Assembly (NCBI GenBank): GCA_964543525.1
Contig: CAZIYW010000008.1
Span: 7,883 to 71,882 of the forward strand
DNA length: 64,000 nt
Direction of reading: 5' to 3'
Origin: CBDVBE01 sp964543525
GTDB lineage: Bacteria; Fibrobacterota; Chitinivibrionia; Chitinivibrionales; JANQEN01
Positions 17,325 through 26,821 of this stretch are shown here, one piece after another. The notes under the pieces were generated by a model, which saw only the letters and a list, made by a program, of their open reading frames with translations, did no database searches and was not told the origin of the DNA. The position numbers and the translations under genes were made by a program. Numbering within the stretch: position 1 is the stretch's first letter; every line of letters begins with the position of its first letter.

Positions 17325-19316
17325 TTACCCTTCAAACGAACACACCAGGGTACAGATCTCGGTGCTCTGTACGACGACACCCACTGCCGGTGCCTGCTGA
17401 CGGACCACCCCCGAGCCCTTTACATATGGAACCAATCCTTTAAGATTAAGTGCATTAACCGCATCACGGAGATCTTTACCAACGCAATTCGGTATCCGTA
17501 CCGATTCATGCGTGTCGGCACGCTTTTCAGTCGACTGTTCATCTTCGCTGGTGTATAAAATCAACCTGGCGGCAGGCCCGTACGGCATGCCACCGGGAGG
17601 GCTCTGAAATGCAATTCTTCTGCCGGTACCAATAACCTCAAACGGTATTTTCTCAGCAGTACAAAACCGGGAAACCTGTGAGCGGTCCATACCACATAAA
17701 TCCGGTATTTTTTGATCGCTTTCGGTCATCAGGTTTTTTATCGGACCCGCTATACTGTCCGCCTGATTGGTGCGGATTAGCTTTTCGGCAAATGCCAAAT
17801 CAGGGTGACTGATTATCTGATGCACTATCTGTTTGAATGCCGGCGCCGCCACAGCACCACCTCCTCCTCCGTTAAGCGGCTCATCAATAACAATCCCGCA
17901 CACCAGAGCCGGTTTTTCAACCGGTGCAAATCCGATAAATGACGCCCACACCTTTTCATCAGAGTAGGTTCCTGTCTCCGGGTCAATCTTTTTACTGGTC
18001 CCGGTTTTCCCACCGATTAACAAGCCGGGCAACGCACACCGCCTGGCTGTTCCGTACTCAACAACACCCTGCATCATAGCCCGTAACCGCCGGGCTATAT
18101 CTTCGGAAATAATGCGCCGCTTTGCCTTTAATACACGCTCCTCAACGGTATTGCCCTCCGCATTTACAATGATTCTGTAGATGTGCGGTTCAATAAGAAT
18201 ACCACCGTTTGCCACAGCGGAGAACGCCACTACCATCTGAAGAAGTGTTACGGATACCTCATACCCCATTGCCATGGTCACCAGTGTACGTCCGGACCAT
18301 TTATTCACCGGATGGACAATACCGGTTTCTTCACCGGGAAGAAGTACTCCTGAATTAGCTCCCAATCCGAAGTCACGGGTATATTTGTAAAGACGATTTT
18401 TTCCGAGTTCACTGGCGATCTTTGCAAAACACACATTACTTGAATAGCAGAGCGCCTCAGCAAAGGTTAAAACGCCAAAGGGTTTATAATCATGTATAGT
18501 CTGCTCATAAATCTCATATACCCCCTGATTTCCGTCTATTTTATCATTCTCTTCCTTGACGCCTTCCTGCAGTGTTGCTGCGGCAGTAATAACTTTGAAT
18601 GTAGAACCCGGCTCGTAATTGTAAGAAATACAGCGATTAACTCGCTGTTCGGACGAGTAGTGTCTCCAGATATTTGGATTAAATGAAGGTACATTTACCA
18701 TAGCCAGCACATCGCCGGACTCAGGATCCAGGATAATACACATCCCTCCCTTCGCCTTATATTTCCTGACTTTCTCTGTAAGGACCCTTTCAGCGATTTT
18801 CTGAATTTCAATATCAATGGTAAGATAAACGTCACAGCCGTTCTGCGGTACTTTCTTCGGCATACCAAGCCGTGAATACCGCTTATTCCTTCCATCTTTC
18901 TGTACAATACTCCATCCGTTTTCACCGCGAAGATAGTTATCAAAAGCATATTCAACCCCTGCCAGTCCGTTACCGTCGGTACCGATATACCCAAGCACAG
19001 GTCCCGCAATATCACCGTAAGGATAGATTCTTTTAATGGAAATATCATGCATACCCTTGTCATGCTCATCGTTTGAAACAATATCCCTGACAGGCACCCG
19101 GCAGGAAACGCTTTTTGCCAGTATATGCCCTCTGCGGTCTTTTATACAGCCACGACTGGCGGACACAAGCGTTCGAAGTTTTGACTGTTCGCGGCAACGG
19201 ATGGCGTATTTATTACCATAGAGAATCTGAATATAAAAAAGACGGCCAATCAGAACACAGAAGCAGAGCATAAGTAGTATAGAAATAAAAATAAGACGAG
19301 CTTTAAAAATCTTCAT
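17325..19316 (-). CDS. ftsI: Septal transpeptidase FtsI (PBP2/PBP3 type) with PASTA repeats
   Basis: FtsI crosslinks septal peptidoglycan. A single membrane segment (about residues 8-28) is followed by the PBP dimerisation domain (ASRGCIKDRRGHILAKS) and the transpeptidase domain with all three motifs: EPGSTFKVI (Ser-x-x-Lys), SSNVC (Ser-x-Asn) and KTGTSKK (Lys-Thr-Gly). The last 130 residues contain two PASTA-like repeats (IPDLCGMDRSQVSRFC and IPNCVGKDLRDAVNAL), so the 663-residue protein resembles SpoVD or PBP2x in layout. Its ATG follows the ftsL stop with no gap. Confidence 0.95.
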   Translation of the reverse strand: MKIFKARLIFISILLMLCFCVLIGRLFYIQILYGNKYAIRCREQSKLRTLVSASRGCIKDRRGHILAKSVSCRVPVRDIVSNDEHDKGMHDISIKRIYPYGDIAGPVLGYIGTDGNGLAGVEYAFDNYLRGENGWSIVQKDGRNKRYSRLGMPKKVPQNGCDVYLTIDIEIQKIAERVLTEKVRKYKAKGGMCIILDPESGDVLAMVNVPSFNPNIWRHYSSEQRVNRCISYNYEPGSTFKVITAAATLQEGVKEENDKIDGNQGVYEIYEQTIHDYKPFGVLTFAEALCYSSNVCFAKIASELGKNRLYKYTRDFGLGANSGVLLPGEETGIVHPVNKWSGRTLVTMAMGYEVSVTLLQMVVAFSAVANGGILIEPHIYRIIVNAEGNTVEERVLKAKRRIISEDIARRLRAMMQGVVEYGTARRCALPGLLIGGKTGTSKKIDPETGTYSDEKVWASFIGFAPVEKPALVCGIVIDEPLNGGGGGAVAAPAFKQIVHQIISHPDLAFAEKLIRTNQADSIAGPIKNLMTESDQKIPDLCGMDRSQVSRFCTAEKIPFEVIGTGRRIAFQSPPGGMPYGPAARLILYTSEDEQSTEKRADTHESVRIPNCVGKDLRDAVNALNLKGLVPYVKGSGVVRQQAPAVGVVVQSTEICTLVCSFEG

Positions 19317-19748
19317 TTATCCCTTTTCCGGTGTTAAAGATTTCTTAAATACCGTCCAGAACGGAGAATTAGGTTTAAATCCGCTCTCCTTTCTCTTCCG
19401 GGGATGTACTACCACAATCTCTTCTGACGACGGATAGTCAAGACCCAAAGATTCCCGGGCAATATTCTCAATCCGTTCGGTGGCCGATAGACGCTCAGCC
19501 GCTATGCTGAGTGTAATAACCTCTTTCTGTAATACAGTCAGGCTGTCCCGAAGCGAATCCTGACGAAGCGATGTGTTGGTGATATATACCTGTTTCCATA
19601 CGAGCGAAAGGGGAAACATGACAACAATGATTACCAGCACTGCAGTAGTGGAAAAATATTTCAGTATCGGCAGTACGCTGTTACCGATTTTTTTTAGTCT
19701 TTTCTTCTCATTTTTGTGTATTTGTCTTTTTTTTCGTTTCATACCCAT
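19317..19748 (-). CDS. ftsL: FtsL-like division protein
   Basis: A 143-residue protein with a very basic cytoplasmic tail, one membrane segment (about residues 29-50) and a coiled-coil region with heptad-like spacing (LRDSLTVLQKEVITLSIAAERL), followed by ARESLGLDYPSSEE. This is the classical FtsL plan. Sequence identity in this family is low, so the assignment rests on topology and on its place between rsmH and ftsI. FtsL works in the FtsQLB complex that activates FtsWI. ATG at 19742 is an alternative start. Confidence 0.85.
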   Translation of the reverse strand: MGMKRKKRQIHKNEKKRLKKIGNSVLPILKYFSTTAVLVIIVVMFPLSLVWKQVYITNTSLRQDSLRDSLTVLQKEVITLSIAAERLSATERIENIARESLGLDYPSSEEIVVVHPRKRKESGFKPNSPFWTVFKKSLTPEKG

Positions 19749-19771
19749 TCCAATCGTCTGATACGTGCAGG

Positions 19772-20698
19772 TTAAACTTTTTCAGCGATACGCATTCTTG
19801 CACTGCGTGCCCGATTGTTTTTCAGTATCTCATTGTATGAAGGACGCAGTACCTTCCTGTTTATTCTCTTCAGCAAAGTAACTTTCTTGCAGCGGCATAC
19901 AGGCTCTTCCGGCGGGCATTCACACTTCTGTTCACACGTGTGTATAAAATTTTTCACTATCCTGTCCTCAAGGGAATGATAGGCAATAACGACAAGACGC
20001 CCACCGGTCTTCAGATAATTAACCGCCTTTACCAGGCACGTATGTAACTCTTCCAATTCATGATTTACTGCAATACGCAACGCCTGAAATACTTTCGACA
20101 GTACTTTATACTTAATCGGCGATCCATATTCCCGTTCGAGGCAAGCCCGTAAATCGTCCGACGTAGCAATAGTATTCTCTTTTGCATATTCCACGATTGT
20201 ATTTGCCATTCGCGCAGCATTCCTCACTTCACCATACTCATGTAAAATATGCTGCAACGATTCGCGGGTGCTTTCCCCCAGGACCTGCGCCGCCGTTACC
20301 AGGTCACGTTGATTCATACGCATATCAAGTGGAGCATTTTCCTTATACATGAATCCCCGCCGTATCTCATCCAGCTGGTGAGAAGAAACTCCCAGGTCAA
20401 GCAAAATACCGTCCAGGAATTGAATGTCATTTTTTCTGAGGATTGAATCAAATTGCGAAAAGGTGCATTGCTCAAGAATAACTGTACAGGCGGGTGTATC
20501 CAAATGCTTCCGAACCCATTCAAGCGCGTCCCGATCCCGGTCAATGCCGACGGCAGTACCACCGCTGTCTAACGATTTCACTATCACTCTGAAATGGCCT
20601 CCTCCTCCCAGGGTACCGTCTAAATATATTCCTTTCGGCTTTATAGCTAATCCGGCGATACTTTCCTTAACCATTACCGGGATATGATATGCTGTCAT
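19772..20698 (-). CDS. rsmH: 16S rRNA m4C1402 methyltransferase RsmH (MraW)
   Basis: RsmH methylates N4 of C1402 in the ribosomal P site. Motifs: YHIPVMVKESIAGL at the N-terminus, YLDGTLGGGGH (SAM site), DGILLDLGVSSHQLD, GFMYKENAPLDMRMN, and the C-terminal IAYHSLEDRIVKNF. Length 308 residues, all intact. There is a Cys-rich stretch near residue 265 (CEQKCECPPEEPVCRC), as in many family members. It lies 11 bases after mraZ. Confidence 0.97.
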   Translation of the reverse strand: MTAYHIPVMVKESIAGLAIKPKGIYLDGTLGGGGHFRVIVKSLDSGGTAVGIDRDRDALEWVRKHLDTPACTVILEQCTFSQFDSILRKNDIQFLDGILLDLGVSSHQLDEIRRGFMYKENAPLDMRMNQRDLVTAAQVLGESTRESLQHILHEYGEVRNAARMANTIVEYAKENTIATSDDLRACLEREYGSPIKYKVLSKVFQALRIAVNHELEELHTCLVKAVNYLKTGGRLVVIAYHSLEDRIVKNFIHTCEQKCECPPEEPVCRCKKVTLLKRINRKVLRPSYNEILKNNRARSARMRIAEKV

Positions 20699-20709
20699 AG
20701 TAATTCCGC

Positions 20710-21192
20710 CTATTCTCCGTCAGAGAGATCCGAATACTCGTTTATCAACCTGGACACTTCATCCAGTTTTTCTTCCGTAAAGGTCGTCGGCATATATTTG
20801 GATGTAAAAAGTTCACGATTCCAGATAACCATATGATCTATCTGGCCAAGAATTAACACACTATCCTTCAACTGACTGGTCTCTCTCAGTTCCGGTTGAA
20901 TGAGAATCCTGCCACGCTGATCTATCTCTGTTTCATTTCCCCAGAAACTGGTAAGTCTGATATACTCTTCAAGCGTTTTATTTCTTACCTTGATCCTGCC
21001 GATAATCCGCTCAATTTTTTCCCATACCCGGAGCGGATAAAACAAAACACTATCTCCATTGAGTGAGGTAAGATACACTTCATTACCAAACTGGGATTCA
21101 ACAATAGAGAGGTATCTCGACGGAATTTTAATTCTTCCGCGATCATCTATTTTCTGTGTGTAACTACCTCGAAATTGCTTAAGGTCTCCCAT
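20710..21192 (-). CDS. mraZ: Transcriptional regulator MraZ
   Basis: MraZ is an AbrB-fold, DNA-binding repressor at the head of dcw clusters; it forms rings and binds repeats in front of its own gene. The protein has two SpoVT-AbrB-like halves: KIDDRGRIKIPSRYLS near residue 15 and EIDQRGRILIQPELRE near residue 90. Length 160 residues. The ATG sits inside the last of four G-rich boxes described under the operator entry, so repression could block both transcription and ribosome access. Confidence 0.95.
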   Translation of the reverse strand: MGDLKQFRGSYTQKIDDRGRIKIPSRYLSIVESQFGNEVYLTSLNGDSVLFYPLRVWEKIERIIGRIKVRNKTLEEYIRLTSFWGNETEIDQRGRILIQPELRETSQLKDSVLILGQIDHMVIWNRELFTSKYMPTTFTEEKLDEVSRLINEYSDLSDGE

Positions 21193-21231
21193 TTTATCCC
21201 CGAATGTTACAATATTCCCATTTTATCCCAT
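21187..21231 (-). promoter_or_regulatory. MraZ boxes (autoregulatory operator)
   Basis: On the minus strand four G-rich boxes are seen: ATGGGA (21231-21226), ATGGGA (21221-21216), GGGGA with a 5' C (21202-21197) and ATGGGA (21192-21187). Spacings are 10, 19 and 10 bases. MraZ of other bacteria binds G-rich repeats with a 10-base period, so this is very probably its operator. The last box contains the mraZ start codon. Confidence 0.75.
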
Positions 21232-21239
21232 TCACTAAT

Positions 21240-21269
21240 ATAATATATTTCTTACCGAATTTAAGTCAA
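21240..21269 (-). promoter_or_regulatory. Sigma-70-type promoter of the dcw cluster
   Basis: TTGACT at 21269-21264 and TATTAT at 21245-21240 are separated by 18 bases, a near-consensus -35/-10 pair. The predicted transcription start falls at the first MraZ box. This is the clearest promoter in the window. Confidence 0.65.
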
Positions 21270-21462
21270 CAACTTAATTCGCCGTTAAATAAGTATATGC
21301 TTCTGAAAATGTAGAAAGTGGTATATATTGTGGTTAATTCTTTTATTAACACAATATATGCGATGAAATACTGTTTATTTTTTTCCTTAATTCCTTCGAA
21401 AATCTGATAGTTGAAGTATTACCTAAGAGGTTTATCGTAACCGTATGGGTGAACCAAGGTTA

Positions 21463-22038
21463 CTATTCTTTATATTCGGAGACGTTTATCTCAGAAGTAT
21501 CGTCAAGTTCTGAAGGTTTGGTTCTGTCTATTTTATGACTGTCTTCGAAAACTTTTTTATTGAGAACTTTACTTCGTTCAATGGCGTCGGTATCCTCTGA
21601 AAATTCTTCCTCAGTCCTCCCTTCAAGTTCCCCTTTGTCTATATTATTCAGACGCGCCCGGAGCGAATAATTCTCACTGATTGTTATATCATATTCTTTC
21701 TGTAACTCCTGCAGCTTATTTTTCAGGTCGGTGAGTTCATTCTCAAGAGTGATATCCTTGCCCTGGAAATTTTCTATAATTTTCTGCTGATTAGACAGTG
21801 CTGTTGAGACAAGTTGTATGGTATTCTCAATTTCCCGGAGCCTGGTCTCCGACGAATCGGTTGTGACACTCGATTCCTTAACCACAGATATTCCCTGGTT
21901 GTATTCTTCCACCTCTTTCTGCATGTCCCGGATGTCCTGTGCCTTGCTCTCACTTTTCTGCTGAAGGCTCAGGGAAATAACAAGAACAAGTAACGCAGCC
22001 GCAACGATAGGAATTATCCACAATAATTCAATAGACAT
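21463..22038 (-). CDS. Membrane-anchored coiled-coil protein, hypothetical
   Basis: 191 residues. One membrane segment at the N-terminus (about residues 5-25), then almost entirely charged sequence with long heptad-like helices (about 30-135), and an acidic tail. No enzymatic motif or family was recognised. It resembles small scaffold or division-related coiled-coil proteins only in layout. It is transcribed divergently from the GlmM-like gene and lies upstream of mraZ with a 270-base gap. Confidence 0.75.
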   Translation of the reverse strand: MSIELLWIIPIVAAALLVLVISLSLQQKSESKAQDIRDMQKEVEEYNQGISVVKESSVTTDSSETRLREIENTIQLVSTALSNQQKIIENFQGKDITLENELTDLKNKLQELQKEYDITISENYSLRARLNNIDKGELEGRTEEEFSEDTDAIERSKVLNKKVFEDSHKIDRTKPSELDDTSEINVSEYKE

Positions 22039-22163
22039 ACAAATCCATCACTTTTTATTTCATGTCGCAGGATGTTCTGCATTATATTTTCCTATATTCC
22101 TTTTGGTAATTCAAATATATTTCATGGAACTTTTTTTAGGGAAGAAATTAGGAGTAATTAAAA

Positions 22164-23513
22164 ATGGGGAATACATTACCGATCATGTCAGTTTCAGGTA
22201 TTCGCGGTACTATGAACGAGACTATTTCATCCTATCTTTTTTCAGTAATTGCTTATTTACAAACACGTAACGCCGGTGGCGGGGAAATTCTTGTGGGACG
22301 GGATACCAGACCATCGGGAGAAATTCTTGCAAAGGCAGTATTCAGGGGCATCCGCTGTGCCGGCGGTACGCCGATAGATATCGGCATCGCACCAACTCCG
22401 ACTACCTGTTTTGCCGTGGGCCATTTCAAAGCGGCGGGCGGTATTATCATTACTGCGAGCCACAATCCCCTTCCGTATAACGGCTATAAGATGGTACACC
22501 GCTCCGGGCAGCTTTTCAACGGGGATAAATGTGAAGAGATATACCGTCAATTCCATGCAAAGGATTTTCCCACAGAAGATGAATTTACCGGATGGGATGA
22601 TGTTCCCGAACGTACCATGGATGCGGTGACACCCCACATAGAGGCTATAGCTTCTGCCGTTGACGTATCCGTTATATGTAACGCCCATCTAACCGTCGCG
22701 GTGGATTCAATAAACGGTGCGGCTGGAGTCATTTTTCCGAAACTCCTTGAAACGCTGTCTGTCTCATGGCAGGGGGTGCATAATACGCTTTCCGGTGATT
22801 TTGTACATAATCCCGAACCGCGGCCTGAACATCTTCACGATCTGGCTGCCTTACTGAAATCGAGAGATAGCTTCTGGGGTGGATTTGCCTTTGATCCGGA
22901 TGCGGATCGCCTTGCAACAATGGGTGAGCATGGGGAGCCGGTCTCGGAGGAGATGACTCTGGCACTGGCACTCGACAATGTGCTCCGAAAAAAAAAATCA
23001 CCGGTTGTAACCAATCTTTCAACCTCCATGGTTATTGACGAAATAGCAGCGTCTCATGGTGTTTCAGTCGTTAGAACAAAAATCGGGGAAGCCAACGTTG
23101 TTGCGGGTATGAAAGCACATAAAGCTGCAATAGGTGGTGAGGGAAACGGCGGCGTTATATATCCTGCAGTATCAACGGTCCGAGACGGTCTTGTCGGCAT
23201 GGCGCTTATACTCGAACGTATGGCTGCAACGGGTAAGCGTCTCACCGAACTGACCGCATCCTGGCCGGTCTATCCTATCGTTAAAGAGAAAATACCGCTG
23301 AGTAATAAACCGGTCGGAACGGTAATACACGATCTCCAGCACACGTTCTCCCATGAGAAGATTGATACGCAGGACGGTCTGAAGATAATCCGGGATTATG
23401 GCTGGGTGCACATACGGCCCTCGAATACAGAACCAATCCTCAGGTGTTATGCGGAAGCAAAAACCATGGAACAGGCGCGGGCCCTGGCTGATATGATTAT
23501 AGATACCATGTAA
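22164..23513 (+). CDS. glmM: Phosphohexomutase, probably phosphoglucosamine mutase
   Basis: Alpha-D-phosphohexomutase family, 449 residues. Motifs: SVSGIRGTMNETIS (N-terminal), IIITASHNPLPYNGYKM (phosphoserine loop), AFDPDADRLATMG (metal loop), GGEGNGGVIYPA (sugar loop) and IRPSNTEPILRCYAEA (phosphate loop). The enzyme would interconvert glucosamine-6- and -1-phosphate, feeding UDP-GlcNAc and the wall pathway next door. The Ser-Asn-Thr-Glu-Pro form of the last loop is shared by GlmM-like and phosphomannomutase-like enzymes, so substrate is inferred. TTAGGAG lies ten bases upstream of the ATG. Confidence 0.88.
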   Translation: MGNTLPIMSVSGIRGTMNETISSYLFSVIAYLQTRNAGGGEILVGRDTRPSGEILAKAVFRGIRCAGGTPIDIGIAPTPTTCFAVGHFKAAGGIIITASHNPLPYNGYKMVHRSGQLFNGDKCEEIYRQFHAKDFPTEDEFTGWDDVPERTMDAVTPHIEAIASAVDVSVICNAHLTVAVDSINGAAGVIFPKLLETLSVSWQGVHNTLSGDFVHNPEPRPEHLHDLAALLKSRDSFWGGFAFDPDADRLATMGEHGEPVSEEMTLALALDNVLRKKKSPVVTNLSTSMVIDEIAASHGVSVVRTKIGEANVVAGMKAHKAAIGGEGNGGVIYPAVSTVRDGLVGMALILERMAATGKRLTELTASWPVYPIVKEKIPLSNKPVGTVIHDLQHTFSHEKIDTQDGLKIIRDYGWVHIRPSNTEPILRCYAEAKTMEQARALADMIIDTM

Positions 23514-23669
23514 CTGATTTTATTGGATTCTCTTACCCGGTGGCTATGCTGTTATTAATTCCTTCCGAGTCATGCTGATGTATATTTTAAATAAACCCTT
23601 TTATAGTTTCTTTATGTATGCTATATTTTATGTGTCCGAATCTCTTAACGTTAAAAAGGGATATTTCGT

Positions 23670-24983
23670 ATGAAAGGTATCAAATCTGCTCCGTTTCTTC
23701 TTATTATTTTTTACATTACTATGCTTTATATACCGGCGAGTACTCAGGAAATCTGTGGTGTTTCCTATCTGGAGCTCACTTCACCGGTAACACCGGAGAT
23801 AAAAAAACAACAGCGCACTATTGCGTTAGACAGTCTTAAAACCGCATTGACTTTCTGGGTAAATGAATTCTTTGATAACTGCCTTGATCCGGAAAACACG
23901 ATTTCAAATTATTTTCTTACGCTGTTTATTGATGAATGTGTAAAAAGGGCAAAGGAAAAATCATATATTGAAGGGAGGGAACTTACCGTCGAACTCAGTG
24001 TTCCCAACAGTACGCTCGATTTGGTTATCACTTCGCACAACAAACATTACGATTCTCTTGCCCTTTATTACTGGAACACATTCAATGCGGCACAAAAAAC
24101 AGACCGTGGCGGTTTACTTTACTATGCAGGATTGAATGCTCTTTTTTATTCAAAGGCTCATATCGGTTCGCCTCTTGAGGTTCCCGGCATTCCCTCCGGT
24201 ATGACACTTACGCAGCAGCTTCAATCAACCATGCAACAGATACTGAACCGTCTTGATATCACTTTCAGTGAACCGATCATATCCGGTAAGCCACCGGAAT
24301 ACCCACGAAATAAAGTTACGATAACCGTTTCACTTGATACCGTGCCTTATCCCAATTTCCCGCTTATGGTGGTGCGGCCGAATGAGACGGTTATTTTTAC
24401 CGCAAAGACGGGCACAGACGGTACTGTGTCTCTTGCGGAAATGAAGATTCCGTTTGTTGCCCATGGTGCGTTTTTGTATGTTCGGCCCGATTTTGGTGCG
24501 GTAATCGGTGCCGACCTGTCTTTTTCGGCGGAAGCGTTCGGGTTGACACGCTCTGAAAACATCAACCAGACGATAATATGCAATATTACGAAGCCGGTTT
24601 TTACTCTCGACTATTCCGCCTCTGCGGTAAATCAGATTAAAATACCACCGGTTTTTTCCGACAAATCAAAAATATTACAATTCTTTAAAGACTCGCTCCA
24701 TTTACAACTACATAAAGGCGGCACACCGAAACCGGACCTTGCGATTGTCATCAACTGCCAAATCTCCAGTTATACTTTTGATGAGCGGGAAGAAACTCAG
24801 ATGAAAGTAGAAGCGAAAACAACCATAAAAGATTTAACCCCCGGCGGCAAGACTGTCGAAAAAGTGGCTGTTCTGAATGATAAATTTTACGATGTCAATC
24901 ATGAGATTCCTATCGGTCTCTTTTTCTGGGAAAGTTCAAACGCATTGCACGATTTGATTAAACAGATGCTTGACGAGTTATAA
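23670..24983 (+). CDS. Secreted protein of unknown function
   Basis: 437 residues with a signal peptide (MKGIKSAPFLLIIFYITMLYIPAST, cleavage near 25). The first half is helical and has a WNTFNAAQKTDRGGLLYYAGLNAL region like the LPP20/TPR-like region of penicillin-binding-protein activator lipoproteins. The middle (about 215-310) looks like an Ig- or carboxypeptidase-regulatory-like beta sandwich. The C-terminal part is a mixed domain with IVINCQISSYTFDEREETQM. There is no catalytic motif. The function is not recognised. It stands alone, convergent with mlaD. Confidence 0.7.
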   Translation: MKGIKSAPFLLIIFYITMLYIPASTQEICGVSYLELTSPVTPEIKKQQRTIALDSLKTALTFWVNEFFDNCLDPENTISNYFLTLFIDECVKRAKEKSYIEGRELTVELSVPNSTLDLVITSHNKHYDSLALYYWNTFNAAQKTDRGGLLYYAGLNALFYSKAHIGSPLEVPGIPSGMTLTQQLQSTMQQILNRLDITFSEPIISGKPPEYPRNKVTITVSLDTVPYPNFPLMVVRPNETVIFTAKTGTDGTVSLAEMKIPFVAHGAFLYVRPDFGAVIGADLSFSAEAFGLTRSENINQTIICNITKPVFTLDYSASAVNQIKIPPVFSDKSKILQFFKDSLHLQLHKGGTPKPDLAIVINCQISSYTFDEREETQMKVEAKTTIKDLTPGGKTVEKVAVLNDKFYDVNHEIPIGLFFWESSNALHDLIKQMLDEL

Positions 24984-25097
24984 CAATCGTTTTCTAAACA
25001 GAATTGACAAAAAGCTACTTACCGAAGAAATATTCCGCAACAAAGTGAGTGTACAATTGCTACGCGAGAAGCAGCCTGATAGAGGAAATGCAGGCCG

Positions 25098-26081
25098 TTA
25101 CCGCTTTCCCCTCTCTCTCTCTTCCTTCAACATCTGTCGTCTAATCGCTCTTCTGAACAGCCAGTGATTCTGAATGGCCTTAAGGAGTATATCCGCCTCT
25201 TTTACATCTTTTTTAAGCAGTATCATCAGCGAATCCATATCCGCAGGGAGATCATTAAAACCGCCGATAAGGGAATCAACATCAGCCACAACCAGATCAA
25301 GATTATCGACAAGGCGGTTTGCCTCCTGTGCAAATACCATCAGCGTATCGACAGTCTCCATACCATGGACTCCCAACGCCGACAGATTGTCAATCGCACC
25401 ATCGGCATGTGACAGAGTACTGTTGACGGATGAAATCATATTATTTACCCGACTGACGATAGCATGCACATCAGTCATGACCGTGTCTTCGCCGAAGACA
25501 TATTTCAGAACCCCCTCACCGTTCTCAATACTTACTATTATTTTTTCGAGCGGCGCAATCATTTTTCTGGCAACTTCAAACATCTGAATGAATGCCTCAA
25601 CCATTTTTTCAAGCCGTATCTGGTATTTGGCCTGAAGCGTATCGCCGTCTTTAACCTTTGGATGCGTGGCATTACCGAGTGAATCCTTTTCACCTCCGGT
25701 GAGATCAATTTCCCAGTCACCGACAACAAAATTTTTCTGTTTCAGATATGCCTTGCTGTCTGTATGGACAAATTTTCTATATTTGCGCTTAAACTGTAAT
25801 TCGGCATCAACATATCCCTTTTCATTCAGTGAAATCGATACCAACCGCCCGACTTTCATACCCTGAATGGTAACGATTGTTTTTTTCGGGATGAGACCGA
25901 CACCGGATTCACACTTAAGATGCAGGGTACACTTGCTTTCAAATATCTCGGATCTGATAAGAATAAATACGATCAGGGCAGGGATTACCAGGAGCGGAAT
26001 AAGGACAAATATGCCGACAAAAAAGTTTCTGTGTTTATAGTAAAAAGGGTCAGTGGATTTTGCAATGTTGACCTTTTTCAT
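25098..26081 (-). CDS. mlaD: MCE-domain substrate-binding protein (MlaD type)
   Basis: MlaD-like protein, 327 residues: a membrane anchor (about residues 20-45), an MCE domain (about 50-130, with CESGVGLIPKKTIVTIQGMK and FVVGDWEIDL), then a long helical region with alternating hydrophobics (about 150-300). In the Mla pathway, hexamers of this protein sit on the MlaE-MlaF transporter and pass phospholipids between membranes. The gene is the last of engB-mlaE-mlaF-mlaD, two bases after mlaF. The long helical C-terminus is typical of MCE proteins that form tubes. Confidence 0.88.
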   Translation of the reverse strand: MKKVNIAKSTDPFYYKHRNFFVGIFVLIPLLVIPALIVFILIRSEIFESKCTLHLKCESGVGLIPKKTIVTIQGMKVGRLVSISLNEKGYVDAELQFKRKYRKFVHTDSKAYLKQKNFVVGDWEIDLTGGEKDSLGNATHPKVKDGDTLQAKYQIRLEKMVEAFIQMFEVARKMIAPLEKIIVSIENGEGVLKYVFGEDTVMTDVHAIVSRVNNMISSVNSTLSHADGAIDNLSALGVHGMETVDTLMVFAQEANRLVDNLDLVVADVDSLIGGFNDLPADMDSLMILLKKDVKEADILLKAIQNHWLFRRAIRRQMLKEERERGKR

Positions 26082-26083
26082 AC

Positions 26084-26821
26084 TTAGTTGCCCTCGTTAA
26101 GGGAGGCATCAAATAAAGAAGCGCCTCCTACTGCCCGTGCCTCCGCAATTGTTTCGAATCGCGTAACCGTTTTGTTATCCAGCAGCAGAATAGGGCACTG
26201 CAATTGCTCTATGAAACTAATTATATGACTAACCATAAAAATTGTCAAATTGCTTTGCCGGCATAACTTTGACAGAACCGATATAATCGAGCGTGCGGTA
26301 ACCGGATCGAGCCCACTCACCGGTTCATCAAGGAAAAGAAATTCCGGACGCATAATAAGAGCTCGGGCGATCGAAGCCAGGCGGGCCTGACCGACTGACA
26401 GGGCTTCCGGTAATTTATTCCGTATATCCGTTATACCCATTCTCTCCAGATGCTGCTCAATCATTGCACTGAGCGCTTTGTCCGGCATGGTGGTATGATA
26501 CCGCAACGGCAGGGCAATATTATCAAACACCGTTAAATTACTTATTAACGCATGCCGCTGAAATACGTAACCTGTTTTTCTTCGCTCGGTAATTAACTCC
26601 TGTTGCGGGATACGATGAATATCATAGCCGTTCCACCGAACCGTACCCGTAACCGGTTCCAGCAACCCGGCGCTTATTTCAAGAAGGGTACTTTTACCGC
26701 ACCCGCTGGACCCCATCAGCACAACCATCCTGCCATGACCGATTGCGAATGATACATCGGTAAAAAGGGTTTCAGATCCATAGGAATAACTGATATTATC
26801 CAGCTGTATTTCTGAAGGCAT
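26084..26821 (-). CDS. mlaF: ABC transporter ATPase (MlaF type)
   Basis: 245 residues. Walker A GSSGCGKSTLLE, Q-loop YVFQRHALISNLTV, signature LSVGQARLASIARAL and Walker B FLFLDEPVSGLD are all present; the signature has Val in place of the usual first Gly (LSVGQ for LSGGQ). It powers the lipid transporter formed with the MlaE-like permease and the MCE protein. The start overlaps the mlaE end by 26 bases and has GTGGGG upstream. Confidence 0.93.
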   Translation of the reverse strand: MPSEIQLDNISYSYGSETLFTDVSFAIGHGRMVVLMGSSGCGKSTLLEISAGLLEPVTGTVRWNGYDIHRIPQQELITERRKTGYVFQRHALISNLTVFDNIALPLRYHTTMPDKALSAMIEQHLERMGITDIRNKLPEALSVGQARLASIARALIMRPEFLFLDEPVSGLDPVTARSIISVLSKLCRQSNLTIFMVSHIISFIEQLQCPILLLDNKTVTRFETIAEARAVGGASLFDASLNEGN

